64,000 bases of DNA from Brevibacillus agri (GCF_004117055.1 NZ_CP026363.1:2720001-2784000), one strand, 5' to 3'. Positions 50,611-62,255 are shown, counted from the stretch's first letter. A program made the numbers and translations. The notes: a model not told the origin generated them from the sequence alone.

Positions 50611-52851
50611 GTGAGTACCCAACACCGCGATTACGAGGCAGAACAAAACAAGCTGGATGAGACGATTGCATTGATCGATGGGGAGATCGCTCGGCTGCGC
50701 GAAGAGATTCGGGAAGCGACCGACGATTACGTCAAGCAGGTCGTGAACGCAAGCAAGGCAAAAGACCTGCGTTATTTGGAGGATCACGGACGCGACAAGC
50801 CGTACTTTGGCCGAGTCGATTTTCTCAAGGACGAGGTTTACGAGCTTGACCAGGTGTACATCGGAAAAAGAGGGATCGTCCGCAGCGATACGTTTGATTC
50901 GATCGTCGTGGATTGGCGAGCGCCCATTGCCAGTCTCTATTATTCCGGAGAGAGCAAGGATGCGTTTTACCGGATGGGGCGCGAGATCGTGCGCGGCGAG
51001 GTGAGATTGAAGCGCAACTTCGCGATTGAGGACGGAAAAATCGTCGGGATTTACGATGGCGCTGTAAAAGAGACGATCAACCGCGAGATGGGGCACCCGG
51101 ACGAGTTTTTGCAGGAAGGCTTCATCGACGAATTTTTGAACGCCAATCTGAACTTGACGAATGACAGCCGCTTAAAAGATATCGTCGCGACGATCCAGTC
51201 GGAGCAAAATGACATCATTCGCGCGGAAAAAGATCGGCCGATCGTCGTGCAAGGGGTTGCGGGCAGCGGAAAGACGACGATTGCGCTGCATCGGCTGTCG
51301 TACCTGATTTACAACTACCAGGATACGATGATGTCGAAAAAATTTATGGTGTTCGCCCCGAACCGGATGTTTCTGACGTACATATCAGAGGTGCTACCCG
51401 AGCTTGGCGTCGACGATGTTCAGCAATCGACGTTTGTAGACTGGGCGGCGCGGCTCGTGAAGCCGCTCATGCCCAAAGGCTGGCGGATCGTGAGCCCGGA
51501 CAAACCGCTGCAGTTGTTTTTTGAAGAAGGGCAGGACGAGCGGGAGCAGGAAATCACCCGCCATCGGCTGCGTTTCAAAGGCTCGCTGGCGTGCCGGGAA
51601 GCCATGGAAGAGTACATACGCTACGTGATCGAGACGAGAATCCCGTTCAAAAAACTGAGTTTTCTTTACAACAAGACGAAGCAAGTGTTCTCCATCCCGG
51701 GCGAGACGATCCGGCAGTTTTTTCTGGAGCAGTTCGGGTCCTTGCCGTACCATCGGCGCGTCGATGCGCTGCGCAAGCATTTGAAGCAGGAGATGAACAA
51801 ACAGCTATTTTCGCATTTGCGCGAGCGAAAAGTCGACCTCGACAAGCAAGGGCTGGCCAAGTTTGAAAAAATGCTGGAGCAAATTTTGGATACGTACCTC
51901 GTCTCCTTCCCGCGGCTGGACATTTTCGAGTCGTACCGCGAGCTGATCGCAGAGGAGGAGCTGTTGCGCAAGCTTGTCCCTGCGGACATTTCCGACGAAG
52001 TGGTCCGCGATGTGAGCCGGTCTTCTGCGGCGCTGTTTGCCCAGGAGCGGCTGGAAGCGGAGGATATCGCGCCGCTGTTGTATTTGCAGCATATCATCGA
52101 AGGGATGAACAAGGCCGGGCATTTCGACCATACCGTCGTGGATGAAGCGCAAGACTTGAGCGCGTTGGAGATTGCCGTGATTGCGCTCGCGACGAAGCGC
52201 CACTCGCTGACGATTGTCGGCGACATCGCCCAAGGCATTCACAGCTACCGCGGCATTCACGCGTGGGAGGAGCTGACCCAGGGTATTTTCGAACAGCTTC
52301 GTCCCGCCTACTACACGCTGGCGCAAAGCTATCGCTCGACAGTTGAGATCATGCTGTGCGCCAACGAAGTGCTGCGGCAGATTGAGCTGCCGGAAGCCGT
52401 CTTGGCGAAGCCCGTCTTGCGCCATGGCGAAAAGCCAATCATGGTCGAGGCCGATTCGCGCGCCAAGCTGTGGACGGAAGTCAGCTCCCGGGTGGCCGCT
52501 CTGCAAAAGGAAGGGTTGCAAACAATCGCGATCGTCACCAAGACGATTCAGGCGAGCAAAAAGGCGCACAAGGCGCTTGCAAAGAGCATTGCCGATTTGA
52601 CGCTGCTCGGCAGCAAAGACAACCAGTTTCCGGGCGGCGTAACCGTGATGCCTGCCTATTTGACAAAAGGCTTGCAGTTTGACGCGGTCATCGTGGTCGA
52701 TGTGGATGCGTATCAAAGCAACGAATGGGACGCGAAGCTGCTCTACGTGGCGATGACCAGGCCGGTGCATCGCCTCGTGCTGACGAAGATGGCAGGGGAG
52801 CAGGCGCCACTGCTGGCTGAGCTTTCGCCCGAGCTGTACACGCAGGCTTGA
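50611..52851 (+). CDS. helD: RNA polymerase recycling helicase HelD
   Basis: 746 residues. An N-terminal coiled coil (about 5-60) that inserts into the RNAP secondary channel, then a UvrD/Rep-like core: Walker A VQGVAGSGKTTIALHR near 214, Walker B DHTVVDEAQDLS near 510, GDIAQGIHSYRG near 535 and late motif VAMTRPVHRLVL near 713. HelD removes stalled polymerase from DNA using ATP. GTG 50611 is 6 nt after AGAGGGGGG; the ATG at 50605 is too close to the site. Confidence 0.9.
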   Translation: MSTQHRDYEAEQNKLDETIALIDGEIARLREEIREATDDYVKQVVNASKAKDLRYLEDHGRDKPYFGRVDFLKDEVYELDQVYIGKRGIVRSDTFDSIVVDWRAPIASLYYSGESKDAFYRMGREIVRGEVRLKRNFAIEDGKIVGIYDGAVKETINREMGHPDEFLQEGFIDEFLNANLNLTNDSRLKDIVATIQSEQNDIIRAEKDRPIVVQGVAGSGKTTIALHRLSYLIYNYQDTMMSKKFMVFAPNRMFLTYISEVLPELGVDDVQQSTFVDWAARLVKPLMPKGWRIVSPDKPLQLFFEEGQDEREQEITRHRLRFKGSLACREAMEEYIRYVIETRIPFKKLSFLYNKTKQVFSIPGETIRQFFLEQFGSLPYHRRVDALRKHLKQEMNKQLFSHLRERKVDLDKQGLAKFEKMLEQILDTYLVSFPRLDIFESYRELIAEEELLRKLVPADISDEVVRDVSRSSAALFAQERLEAEDIAPLLYLQHIIEGMNKAGHFDHTVVDEAQDLSALEIAVIALATKRHSLTIVGDIAQGIHSYRGIHAWEELTQGIFEQLRPAYYTLAQSYRSTVEIMLCANEVLRQIELPEAVLAKPVLRHGEKPIMVEADSRAKLWTEVSSRVAALQKEGLQTIAIVTKTIQASKKAHKALAKSIADLTLLGSKDNQFPGGVTVMPAYLTKGLQFDAVIVVDVDAYQSNEWDAKLLYVAMTRPVHRLVLTKMAGEQAPLLAELSPELYTQA

Positions 52852-52865
52852 ACGTGGCAAATAGT

Positions 52866-52904
52866 AAAAACCCCTCTGGCTGAATAAGCAGCAGAGGGGT
52901 TTTT
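52866..52904. terminator. Bidirectional terminator after helD
   Basis: 13-bp stem AAAAACCCCTCTG/CAGAGGGGTTTTT with a 13-nt loop, between convergent helD and the HesB-like gene. Confidence 0.88.
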
Positions 52905-52924
52905 GCGTGTGTGGCTCAAAGCGA

Positions 52925-53227
52925 TTAATGGTCGCCTGTGTTTCCTTTGGACGGGTTGGTGATGACGAAGCCTTCTTGCGGCAGATACAGGTAGTCGACG
53001 ATGATGCCGTCCAGAAGCGGCTCGTCTTTTTTCACGACAACGTCGATTTCCTTGTCAGTGGAGACTACTTCATCCTCTTCGGTCGGTTTGTCCAGCGCCA
53101 GGCCGTAGTGTGCATGATCGCCGTGCGCGTGAGTGATATAGACACGCAGCTTCAGGTCTTTGTCTTCTTCCTGCTCCATGATCGTGGTCAGTTGCTTCGC
53201 TGCATTGCGAGTGATCTTTACCTTCAT
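52925..53227 (-). CDS. HesB/IscA-like protein without cysteines
   Basis: 100 residues, matching the A-type Fe-S carrier fold (MKVKITRNAAKQLTTIMEQE ... DGIIVDYLYLPQEGFVITNP). It contains no cysteine, so the three ligands of IscA/ErpA are absent. A histidine cluster THAHGDHAH (about 32-40) stands where the first cysteine would be, and the C terminus ends NTGDH. Either it binds metal through histidines or the fold serves another purpose. Monocistronic; B. subtilis YneR-type proteins are the nearest analogy. Confidence 0.75.
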   Translation of the reverse strand: MKVKITRNAAKQLTTIMEQEEDKDLKLRVYITHAHGDHAHYGLALDKPTEEDEVVSTDKEIDVVVKKDEPLLDGIIVDYLYLPQEGFVITNPSKGNTGDH

Positions 53228-53357
53228 CGGTCAAGTCTCCTAACTGTATGTATGTAAGTTTCTTCTCCATCTTAGCAAAGAGGGAATTGCAGATGCAATG
53301 TGGAAAGTGTTCTGGAACATAGAGTTGCTAGACGAACATGCGGAAGGGGACGCTTTT

Positions 53358-54395
53358 ATGAAAATGGATTTGCGCAGCGATACCGTCACGAAACCGACTG
53401 AAACGATGCTTCGCGCGATGGCGGAAGCCGAAGTGGGCGATGATGTTTATCGCGAAGACCCGACGGTAAACCGACTGGAGCAGCTTGCAGCGGAACGGCT
53501 CGGGAAGGAGGCGGCCTTGTTTGTCACCAGCGGCACACAAGGCAACCAGGTCGCTGTGCTGACCCACTGTGTCAATGGTGACGAGGTGATCGCGGAAGCG
53601 GAATCGCATATTTTTTATTACGAAGGGGGAGCGATGTCGGCTCTGGCTGGCGTGCAAACCCGGACACTCGCGGGAGAGCGCGGTGCCTTGCGCCCGGAAG
53701 ACGTGGAAAAAGCGATCCGCGGCAACAACATTCATTTTCCGCGAACGAAATTGATTTGCCTGGAAAATACGCATAACCGGGCTGGAGGCGCGGTGGTCAC
53801 TGTCGAGCAGATGAAGGGCGTCTATGACGTGGCGCAAAAGCACGGGATTCCGGTTCATCTAGACGGGGCGAGGCTGTTCAATGCGGCGGTCGCCCAAGGA
53901 GTCGACGTTTGCGAACTGAGCCAATACACGGATACCGTTCAAGTTTGCCTGTCCAAAGGGCTGAGTGCGCCCGTAGGCTCCATTTTGGCTGGGGACCGCG
54001 CTTTTATCGAAGAAGCGAGATGGTGGCGAAAAAAGCTCGGCGGAGGCTTGCGCCAAGCGGGCTATTTGGCTGCGCCGGGAATCATCGCCTTGACCGAGAT
54101 GGTCGAGCGGCTGCGTGAAGATCACGAGCGGGCACAGCAGTTGGCCGCAGGCTTTCGCAAGCTGTCCCTGACTGTCGAGCCTGTCGAGACGAATATCGTG
54201 CTGGTCAGGACCGATTCGATCCAGGAGACAGCGGTTGACTTTTTGCAGCGGCTCGCAGACAGAGGGGTGTTGGCGGTCGACTTCGACGAATACGTGATCC
54301 GCTTTACGACGCACCGTCATATCGACGAGCAAAGCGTCGCCAAAGTGCTGGAAGTCGTAGAGAAGCTGCTGGGAGCAGCGAAGTGTTCCGGGTAA
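53358..54395 (+). CDS. ltaE: Low-specificity L-threonine aldolase
   Basis: 345 residues of the beta-eliminating lyase/threonine aldolase family: MDLRSDTVTKPTETML at the start, HLDGARLFNA near 166, and the PLP lysine in CLSKGLSAPVGS near 200. It splits L-threonine and L-allo-threonine to glycine and acetaldehyde. The ATG at 53358 has GGAAGGGGA upstream; a longer frame to 53298 has none. Stand-alone transcription unit. Confidence 0.92.
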   Translation: MKMDLRSDTVTKPTETMLRAMAEAEVGDDVYREDPTVNRLEQLAAERLGKEAALFVTSGTQGNQVAVLTHCVNGDEVIAEAESHIFYYEGGAMSALAGVQTRTLAGERGALRPEDVEKAIRGNNIHFPRTKLICLENTHNRAGGAVVTVEQMKGVYDVAQKHGIPVHLDGARLFNAAVAQGVDVCELSQYTDTVQVCLSKGLSAPVGSILAGDRAFIEEARWWRKKLGGGLRQAGYLAAPGIIALTEMVERLREDHERAQQLAAGFRKLSLTVEPVETNIVLVRTDSIQETAVDFLQRLADRGVLAVDFDEYVIRFTTHRHIDEQSVAKVLEVVEKLLGAAKCSG

Positions 54396-54423
54396 CGATA
54401 CAGGCTGTTTGAGCGAGAGCGAA

Positions 54424-54460
54424 AAGCCAGTCCAGCACCAGACAAGGGGCGGACTGGCTT
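54424..54460 (+). terminator. Terminator after ltaE
   Basis: Perfect 10-bp stem AAGCCAGTCC/GGACTGGCTT with a 17-nt loop; T run short. Confidence 0.5.
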
Positions 54461-54653
54461 GTTGCTTGGGAAGCGCCGAAGAAATAGAACGAATTTTTTG
54501 GCAATATGTATAAAAATCTTTCGCCGCTAGCACATGATTTTCTACCAACTCGTCCGATTCCTTTTTTGCGGTGATGCGATAGCATGGTGGAGAGTAAAAG
54601 ACTGTCAATCAGTCATCTTCGCGAACTCGACACAGACGAGGAGGACGCGAGAG

Positions 54654-55924
54654 TTGAAGAAACGAACAGGCGCGCTATTGATTGGGTTTCTGATTTTTCA
54701 ATTCGTTGCAGGCTGTAGTTCGTCCCAGCCGTCGGCAACTGACAACCAGGGCACAGAAACAACGAAATCCGAGCAAGCCAAAACGCAAGAGATGGTCTTG
54801 AACTGGAATGCGGAAGGGGGAGAACGCCGACGGCAGACCCGGGCCTGGCATCAGACGGGACTTCCTTTGACGTGATTACGGCTTGTTTTGAAGGGCTGAC
54901 GCGCTACGGGCCTGACGGAAAGATTGCGGGAGCGCTGGCCGAGAACTACTCCGTTTCCCCCGATATGCTGATGTACACGTTTCAATTGAAAAAAGGCGCC
55001 CTCTGGTCCAACGGTGATCCCGTCACCGCGCACGATTTTGAATTTGCCTGGAAGCGCAATCTCGACCCGCAAACAGGCTCAGAGTACGCCTACATGCTTT
55101 ATTTCATCAAAGGAGCGGAAGAATTTAACACGGGAAAAGGAAGCAAGGATGCCGTCGCGGTCAAAGCGCTCGATGACCACACGCTGGAAGTGCAGCTCAA
55201 TTCGCCCGCGCCGTTTTTTTACGAGCTGACCGCTTTCCCGACGCTGTTCCCGCTGCACCAAAAAACGGTCGAGTCCAATCCGGGCTGGGCGGCTTCTCCC
55301 GAGAACTACATCGGAAACGGCCCGTTCAAGATGGATGTTTGGGAGCATAAAAACAAGCTGGTGCTGGTCAAAAACGACAAGTACCATGACAAAGACGCGG
55401 TGAAGCTGGACAAGATCGTCTGGAGCATGATTACCGACACCAACACGTTGCAAGCGCTGTTTGATTCCGGCGATCTCGATTGGGGCGGCCACCCTGCCTA
55501 TACGCTGCCTGTCGATTTGCTGCAAAGCTTGCAGGATGAGGGCAAAATTGTGCTCGACCCGTATCCGAATACCGTAGCGGTTACGTTTAATACGACCCAG
55601 CCGCCGTTTACGAACAAAAAAATTCGCCAGGCGTTTTCCTACGCGATTGAGCGCCAGCCGTTGGTCGACGGAATTGTCATGCCGGGTGTTCCCGCTGCCT
55701 ACGCCTGGGTGCCGCCCTCGATGAAGCTCAGCAGCAACGATTACTTCAAGGAAGATGCCGCCAAGGCGAAGGGGCTGCTCGCAGAAGGCTTGAAAGAGCG
55801 AAAAATAAATCCAGAAAGCCCCCGTCTGTCCAAGAGCGGCTCTTGCGGCATGGCGGGGGTTTTTCTCCGTCGTTCGCGTGTATTTCCCTTCTTCCAAAGA
55901 AATACTATAGCCATTGACTGTTGA
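54654..55924 (+). pseudogene. OppA-type peptide-binding lipoprotein, broken
   Basis: Starts (TTG after GAGGAGG) with a lipoprotein signal ending VAGC, then reads as an oligopeptide ABC binding protein. A frameshift occurs at the G-run near 54815: one added G restores TPTADPGLASDGTSFD. The second frame continues through DFEFAWKRNLDP and IGNGPFKMDVWEH to about 55800, roughly two thirds of the usual 540 residues, then enters unrelated sequence and a terminator before stopping at 55924. No oppBCDF genes follow. Non-functional. Confidence 0.82.
55816..55865 (+). terminator. Terminator ending the truncated oppA-like gene
   Basis: Stem CCCCCG/CGGGGG with an inner CAAGAG/CTCTTG stem and TTTTT. It overlaps the nonsense tail of the broken gene, so the deletion joined an upstream fragment to a foreign or distal terminator. 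Confidence 0.75.
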
Positions 55925-55942
55925 GGGAAAAGAGGGATGAAC

Positions 55943-56137
55943 ATGATATCGGCCAAAGAGCGTGAGCGGCTGCAAAACCAGATGAAGCGCGACGAGAGCA
56001 AGATCGTCAACATCGTTCTCCAAAATGCGCAGCAGGTAGCAGGAGAAATTGAAAAAGCCACCCACCAGGGCATTTACATGGTAGATGGCCGTTATTACGG
56101 ATACGAAGAGATCAAGGAAATCAACGGCTCGCTCTAG
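55943..56137 (+). CDS. Small hypothetical protein
   Basis: 64 residues: a charged helix (SAKERERLQNQMKRDESKIV) followed by VLQNAQQVAGEIEKATHQ and a terminal GIYMVDGRYYGYEEIKEI that looks like a small beta-hairpin. Not recognised. AGAGGG lies 6 nt before the ATG at 55943. Convergent with the esterase gene. Confidence 0.5.
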   Translation: MISAKERERLQNQMKRDESKIVNIVLQNAQQVAGEIEKATHQGIYMVDGRYYGYEEIKEINGSL

Positions 56138-56180
56138 CCGAAAACGGACACGTCGCCAAGCCAGCCGAGTCTGGAAGCGG

Positions 56181-56915
56181 CTACAGGCGCGGCGGCGGGA
56201 AAAAGTGGCGAAGGGCATCCGGCAGCTCCTTTTGCCACAGGCCCCAGACGTGATTGCCCGGCTTTTCGGCATAGGACAGGTTGGCCTGTTTGGCCGTGAG
56301 CAGCTTTTTCGCTTCCCGGTTCCATTCGACGAAGTCAAACGTTCCGATATGCGTCTCCACGGCGGTTTCGTCCAGTCCCACGACCATCCAGATGCGCAGC
56401 CAGGACAGGCTCTCGCGGCTTTGGATGGCGTCGAGCGTCGGCTGGAAAAAGGCTCCCGACAGCGCAAGCACCTGCGAAAACAGCTCAGGCTGGTCCAGGG
56501 CGAGATGCAGCGCCACAGTGCCTCCGAGCGAATCGCCTGCAAGCACGCGGGACGCTTTGTCGCGCCTAACGGGATAGCGCTCCTCGATGTACGGCAGCAG
56601 CTCTTCGCAAAAAAAGCGTTTGTACGCTTCGTTTCTTGCGCCGACGGGGGAGTATTCGCTCGTCCGCTTGCTGCGGTCTACCGAGACGCCGACGACGAGG
56701 AACGGCTCGATGCCTTCCTCCAAAATGAGCTGGTTGGCGATGGTAGCGATTCGTCCCATCGTAAAAAAGTCATTCCCGTCCTGGCAGTAGACGACAGGAT
56801 AGGACAGAAGCTCGTTGTAGCCCGGCGGGAGGTACACTTTGACCGAGCGGGGAGTGTCCACATGAATGCTTGGCACTTCTTCTTTTATGATCGTTCGTTT
56901 TACATATTCAGACAT
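56181..56915 (-). CDS. Esterase D-type alpha/beta hydrolase
   Basis: 244 residues of the putative esterase family (Fes/YbbA/BesA-like). The nucleophile elbow is GDSLGG near 127-132, and the catalytic histidine is probably in KPGNHVWGLW near 218. YLPPGYNELLSYPVVYCQDG near 29-48 is the family's N-terminal strand pair. Some relatives cleave catecholate siderophores, but no siderophore genes are near, so the substrate is open. AGGAG stands 9 nt before the ATG at 56915. Confidence 0.8.
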   Translation of the reverse strand: MSEYVKRTIIKEEVPSIHVDTPRSVKVYLPPGYNELLSYPVVYCQDGNDFFTMGRIATIANQLILEEGIEPFLVVGVSVDRSKRTSEYSPVGARNEAYKRFFCEELLPYIEERYPVRRDKASRVLAGDSLGGTVALHLALDQPELFSQVLALSGAFFQPTLDAIQSRESLSWLRIWMVVGLDETAVETHIGTFDFVEWNREAKKLLTAKQANLSYAEKPGNHVWGLWQKELPDALRHFFPPPRL

Positions 56916-57038
56916 CGATTTACACTCCTGTTTGCTCAAATGTAAAACTAAGCCTTGAAAAAAACTGATACAGCTTTTATAGTAAATGATAACAGAGAGG
57001 AAATAAACCCTGTAATATCAATACTATAACACATTAAA

Positions 57039-57053
57039 CAGACAATTTGTCTG
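57039..57053. promoter_or_regulatory. Palindrome upstream of pdhA
   Basis: CAGACA-ATT-TGTCTG, a perfect inverted repeat in the 330-nt gap before pdhA, embedded in a weaker, longer symmetry (CCCTGT near 57008 and ACAGGG near 57061). Likely a regulator site; the protein is unknown. Confidence 0.4.
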
Positions 57054-57171
57054 CAGTATAACAGGGTGGTGCAAACGGCGCTGTAAGCCCTTTCTTGCAC
57101 GAGACAACTTTTCTTCTGCTTTTTCCATTATTGGGGACACTTCCGACATCGTTCGCACTCGCCGCCATTGA

Positions 57172-58335
<1,164 letters not shown>

Positions 58336-58338
58336 GCC

Positions 58339-59319
58339 ATGGCACAAATGACAATGGTTCAAGCCATTACGGATGCAATGCGCGTAGAGTTGAAGCGCGA
58401 TGAAACCGTACTTGTCTTCGGGGAAGACGTAGGGAAAAACGGCGGGGTATTCCGTGCGACAGAAGGTTTGCAAGCTGAATTTGGCGAGCAGCGCGTATTC
58501 GATACGCCGCTCGCTGAGTCCGGAATCGGTGGACTGGCTGTAGGCTTGTCCATCAACGGCTTCCGTCCTGTAGCGGAAATTCAGTTCTTTGGCTTCGTTT
58601 TTGAAACATTCGACGCGATCGCTTCCCAGGCGACTCGTATGCGCTACCGTTCCGGCGGTCGCTTTTCCAGCCCGGTAACGTTCCGCTCCCCATTTGGTGG
58701 CGGCGTGAAAACACCTGAGCTGCACGCTGACTCCCTGGAAGGCTTGATGCTGCAAACGCCGGGTCTGAAAGTGGTTATCCCTTCCAACCCGTACGATGCA
58801 AAAGGTCTGCTGATCTCCGCGATTCGCGACAACGATCCGGTCGTGTTCCTGGAGCACATGAAGCTGTACCGTTCCTTCCGTCAAGAAGTGCCAGAAGGCG
58901 AGTACACCATCCCGCTGGGTAAAGCGAACGTAGTAAAAGAAGGCAGCGATGTTACCATCATCACCTATGGTGCTATGGTGCATACCAGCCTGAAAGCCGC
59001 AGAAGAAATCGAAAAAGCGCGCGGCGCGAAGGTAGAAGTCATCGACCTGCGCACCATCAGCCCGCTCGATATCGACACCATCGTCGCATCCGTGAAGAAA
59101 ACAAACCGTGCGATTGTCGTGCAGGAAGCGCAAAAAACTTCCGGTGTTGCTGCGGAAATCATCGCGCAAATCAACGAGCGCGCCATTCTCCACCTCGAAG
59201 CGCCTGTGCTGCGTATCACTGCGCCGGATACAGTCTATCCGTTTGCACAAGCAGAGGATATCTGGCTGCCTGACGTGAAACGCGTGGTAGACGGACTCAC
59301 GCAAGTGCTCGATTTTTAA
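58339..59319 (+). CDS. pdhB: Pyruvate dehydrogenase E1 beta
   Basis: 326 residues, typical length. [17 protein letters not shown] near 28-44 and [16 protein letters not shown] near 55-70 hold E1-beta ThDP-contact residues, and the C-terminal transketolase domain contains [17 protein letters not shown]. It completes the alpha2-beta2 E1. A hairpin 18 nt after its stop separates it from pdhC. Confidence 0.97.
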   Translation: MAQMTMVQAITDAMRVELKRDETVLVFGEDVGKNGGVFRATEGLQAEFGEQRVFDTPLAESGIGGLAVGLSINGFRPVAEIQFFGFVFETFDAIASQATRMRYRSGGRFSSPVTFRSPFGGGVKTPELHADSLEGLMLQTPGLKVVIPSNPYDAKGLLISAIRDNDPVVFLEHMKLYRSFRQEVPEGEYTIPLGKANVVKEGSDVTIITYGAMVHTSLKAAEEIEKARGAKVEVIDLRTISPLDIDTIVASVKKTNRAIVVQEAQKTSGVAAEIIAQINERAILHLEAPVLRITAPDTVYPFAQAEDIWLPDVKRVVDGLTQVLDF

Positions 59320-59336
59320 TCGGAAACAGACATAAT

Positions 59337-59362
59337 GGCGGAAAAGTTGAGAGCTTTCCGCC
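59337..59362 (+). terminator. Intra-operon hairpin between pdhB and pdhC
   Basis: Stem GGCGGAAA(A)G/CTTTCCGCC with a short loop, then TTCTTTCC. The T tract is broken, so it may be a leaky terminator or an mRNA-stability element separating E1 from E2-E3. Confidence 0.5.
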
Positions 59363-59421
59363 TTCTTTCCGAAATTTGCAGGCTGTTCATTGAAGCGTAG
59401 TGTTTAAAAGGAGGAGATACT

Positions 59422-60825
59422 GTGAGTCGTTTTACATTCAGACTCCCGGAGCTCGGCGAGGGTATCCATGAAGGCGAAATCGTCAAATGGCACGTACAGC
59501 CCGGAGATTCCGTAGAAGAAGACCAAGTCATTATGGAAGTGCAAAATGACAAGGCGGTAGTAGAAGTTCCATCGCCTGTAAAAGGAAAAGTTGTCGAGCT
59601 GAAAGTGACAGAAGGGACTGTTTCTGTCGTCGGCGATCCTTTGATCGAGTTCGAAGTAGAAGGCGAAATTCCGAACCTGCCAGACCACGGTCACGGCGAT
59701 GCGCATGGGGCTGAAGCTGCACCAGCTCCTGCTGCTGACAAAATGGAGCCAGGCTGCGACATCGGCTCCCAGGTGAGCGCAAATGCAAACCAGGCGCTGG
59801 AAACGCCAATGGCGCCGCAAGCGACAGCGACAGCGGTTGCCGCTCCAATCGACCGCAAGCACGTGTTGGCTACTCCTTCCGTGCGCAAATACGCGCGTGA
59901 AAAAGGCGTGCAGTTGACACTGGTACCTGGTACGGGCAAGCTCGGCCGCATCACCCGCGAAGACGTAGACCGCTTCGTAGCGGGCGGCGCTGTCGCATCC
60001 GCTCCTGCCGCACAAGCAGTAGAAACGGCTGCTCCAGCAGCAGTCGAAGCTCCGGCAGCGGCTCCAACTGGTGTTGCCCAAGCAGCATCTGCGCCAACCG
60101 TTCACTACAGCGCACAAGCTGGCGAACTGGAAGAGCGCGTTCCGCTGAAAGGCATCCGCAAAGCGATTGCCAAAGCAATGGTGAAATCCGCTTACACAGC
60201 GCCACACGTAACGATCTTCGACGAAGTGGACGTAACCGCGCTGGTTGCGATGCGCAAAGATGCGAAACCACTCGCAGAAGAGCGCGGCGTGAAGCTGACT
60301 TACCTGCCAATGATCGTGAAAGCAGTCGTAGCGGGTCTGAAAAAGTTCCCAGAGCTGAATGCTTCCATTGACGATGAAAAACAAGAAATCATCTACAAAA
60401 AATATTACAACATCGGTATCGCGACTTCGACAGAAGACGGCCTGCTCGTTCCTGTCGTCAAAGCGGCTGACAGCAAGTCGATTTTCCAAATCGCTGGCGA
60501 AATCAGCGAGCTGGCGAAAAAATCCCGCGAGCGCAAAGCGAGTGCTGACGAGCTGAAAGGCTCTACCTTCAGCATCACCAACATCGGTTCCGCTGGCGGC
60601 ATGTTCTTCACGCCGATCATCAACTACCCAGAGGTTGCAATCCTCGGCGTTGGTCGCATCAGCGAAAAACCAGTGGTGAAAAACGGCGAAATCGTGGTTG
60701 GCCAAATGCTGCATCTGTCCTTGAGCTTTGACCACCGCTTGGTTGATGGCGAACCTGCGCAGCGTTTCGTCAACTACGTGAAGCAGCTTCTGGAAAACCC
60801 GACGCTGCTCGTCATGGAGGGATAA
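59422..60825 (+). CDS. pdhC: Dihydrolipoyl acetyltransferase (E2)
   Basis: 467 residues. One lipoyl domain (1-78) with the lipoylated lysine in [10 protein letters not shown] near 43, an Ala/Pro-rich linker, the E1/E3-binding domain ([14 protein letters not shown] near 153), a second Ala/Pro linker, and the acyltransferase core ending in [10 protein letters not shown] (His and Asp near 437-441). GGAGGAG precedes the GTG start. LipL, encoded at 12650, is expected to supply its lipoyl group. Confidence 0.97.
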   Translation: MSRFTFRLPELGEGIHEGEIVKWHVQPGDSVEEDQVIMEVQNDKAVVEVPSPVKGKVVELKVTEGTVSVVGDPLIEFEVEGEIPNLPDHGHGDAHGAEAAPAPAADKMEPGCDIGSQVSANANQALETPMAPQATATAVAAPIDRKHVLATPSVRKYAREKGVQLTLVPGTGKLGRITREDVDRFVAGGAVASAPAAQAVETAAPAAVEAPAAAPTGVAQAASAPTVHYSAQAGELEERVPLKGIRKAIAKAMVKSAYTAPHVTIFDEVDVTALVAMRKDAKPLAEERGVKLTYLPMIVKAVVAGLKKFPELNASIDDEKQEIIYKKYYNIGIATSTEDGLLVPVVKAADSKSIFQIAGEISELAKKSRERKASADELKGSTFSITNIGSAGGMFFTPIINYPEVAILGVGRISEKPVVKNGEIVVGQMLHLSLSFDHRLVDGEPAQRFVNYVKQLLENPTLLVMEG

Positions 60826-60831
60826 GAGACA

Positions 60832-62241
60832 ATGGTAGTAGGTGAATTTACGACAGAAGTAGACGTGCTCGTCATCGGTGCGGGCCCAGGCGGATATGTG
60901 GCGGCGATTCGCGCCGCCCAACTGGGGAAAACCGTAGCGGTTGTGGAAAAAGCAGAGCTGGGCGGCGTGTGCCTGAACGTAGGTTGCATTCCTTCCAAAG
61001 CGATGATCCATGCGGCACACACGTATGAGCACGCCCAACATACCGAATCCATGGGGATCACCATGGAAAACGTCAAAGTGGATTTTGCCAAAGTCCAGGA
61101 ATGGAAAAGCGGCATCGTGAAGCAGTTGACAGGCGGCGTTGGCTCCCTGTTTAAAGGCAACAAAATCCAGGTAATCCCAGGTGAAGCGCTGTTCGTCAGC
61201 GAAAACGAAGTGCGCGTCTTCCACGGTTATGACGTGAACCGCTATCGCTTCGAGCATTGCATCATCGCGACCGGATCCCGCCCGATCGAGCTGCCTGCCT
61301 TCCCGTTCGGCAAGCGCGTGCTGTCCTCGACAGAAGCTCTGTCCTTGACCGAGCTGCCGAAGAGCATGGTCGTGATCGGCGGCGGCTACATCGGCATCGA
61401 GCTGGGTACGGTGTTTGCGAAATTCGGTACCAAAGTGACGATTCTCGAAGGCTCCGATCAAATTTTGCCTGGCTTTGAGCCAGACATGCCGCGTCTCGTG
61501 GAGCGCAAGCTGAAAAAGCTCGGCGTGACCATCCATACCAAAGCGCTGGCGCAAGGCATGGAAGAGACCGAAAACGGCGTGATCGTGAAAGCCGAAGTCA
61601 AAGGCGAAGCGCAACAAATCGAGGCAGAATACGTGCTCGTCACCGTTGGCCGCCGTCCGAACACCGATGAGCTGGGCGTTCGCGATATCGGCATGAACTT
61701 GACCGATCGTGGCCTGATCGTCGTTGACAAGCAAGGCCGCACGAACATTCCTAACGTGTACGCGATCGGGGATATCGTGCCAGGTCCTGCGCTCGCACAC
61801 AAAGCTTCCTACGAAGGAAAAGTGGCTGCCGAAGCCATTGCCGGACATCCGGCTGAGGTGGACTACAAAGCGATTCCTGCGGTTGTCTTCTGCGATCCGG
61901 AAATCGCAAGCGTGGGTATCAACGAACGAGAAGCAAAAGAAAAAGGCATCGATTATGTGGTGGGACGCTTCCCGTTTGCTGCAAACGGCCGCGCTCTGTC
62001 TGTCAACGCAGGCGAGGGCTACGTGAAGCTGATTGCGGAAAAAGGCTCCAACCTCGTCCTTGGCGCGCAAATCGTAGGTCCGGAAGCTTCCAACATCATC
62101 GCGGAAATCGGCCTGGCGATCGAAATGGGCGCTACGCTTGAGGATATCGAGCTGACCATCCACGCTCACCCGACACTCGGGGAAGTGACGATGGAAGCGG
62201 CTGAGCTGGCGCTGGGTCGTCCGATCCACGTGATGAAATAA
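60832..62241 (+). CDS. pdhD: Dihydrolipoyl dehydrogenase (E3)
   Basis: 469 residues. FAD motif [17 protein letters not shown] (16-32), redox disulfide [14 protein letters not shown] (44-57), NAD motif [13 protein letters not shown] near 182, and the catalytic His-Glu pair in IHAHPTLGE near 447. It reoxidises the lipoyl arm of E2. It starts 6 nt after pdhC and ends the operon; a strong terminator follows. Confidence 0.97.
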   Translation: MVVGEFTTEVDVLVIGAGPGGYVAAIRAAQLGKTVAVVEKAELGGVCLNVGCIPSKAMIHAAHTYEHAQHTESMGITMENVKVDFAKVQEWKSGIVKQLTGGVGSLFKGNKIQVIPGEALFVSENEVRVFHGYDVNRYRFEHCIIATGSRPIELPAFPFGKRVLSSTEALSLTELPKSMVVIGGGYIGIELGTVFAKFGTKVTILEGSDQILPGFEPDMPRLVERKLKKLGVTIHTKALAQGMEETENGVIVKAEVKGEAQQIEAEYVLVTVGRRPNTDELGVRDIGMNLTDRGLIVVDKQGRTNIPNVYAIGDIVPGPALAHKASYEGKVAAEAIAGHPAEVDYKAIPAVVFCDPEIASVGINEREAKEKGIDYVVGRFPFAANGRALSVNAGEGYVKLIAEKGSNLVLGAQIVGPEASNIIAEIGLAIEMGATLEDIELTIHAHPTLGEVTMEAAELALGRPIHVMK

Positions 62242-62255
62242 CAGCGGCACCTGCG

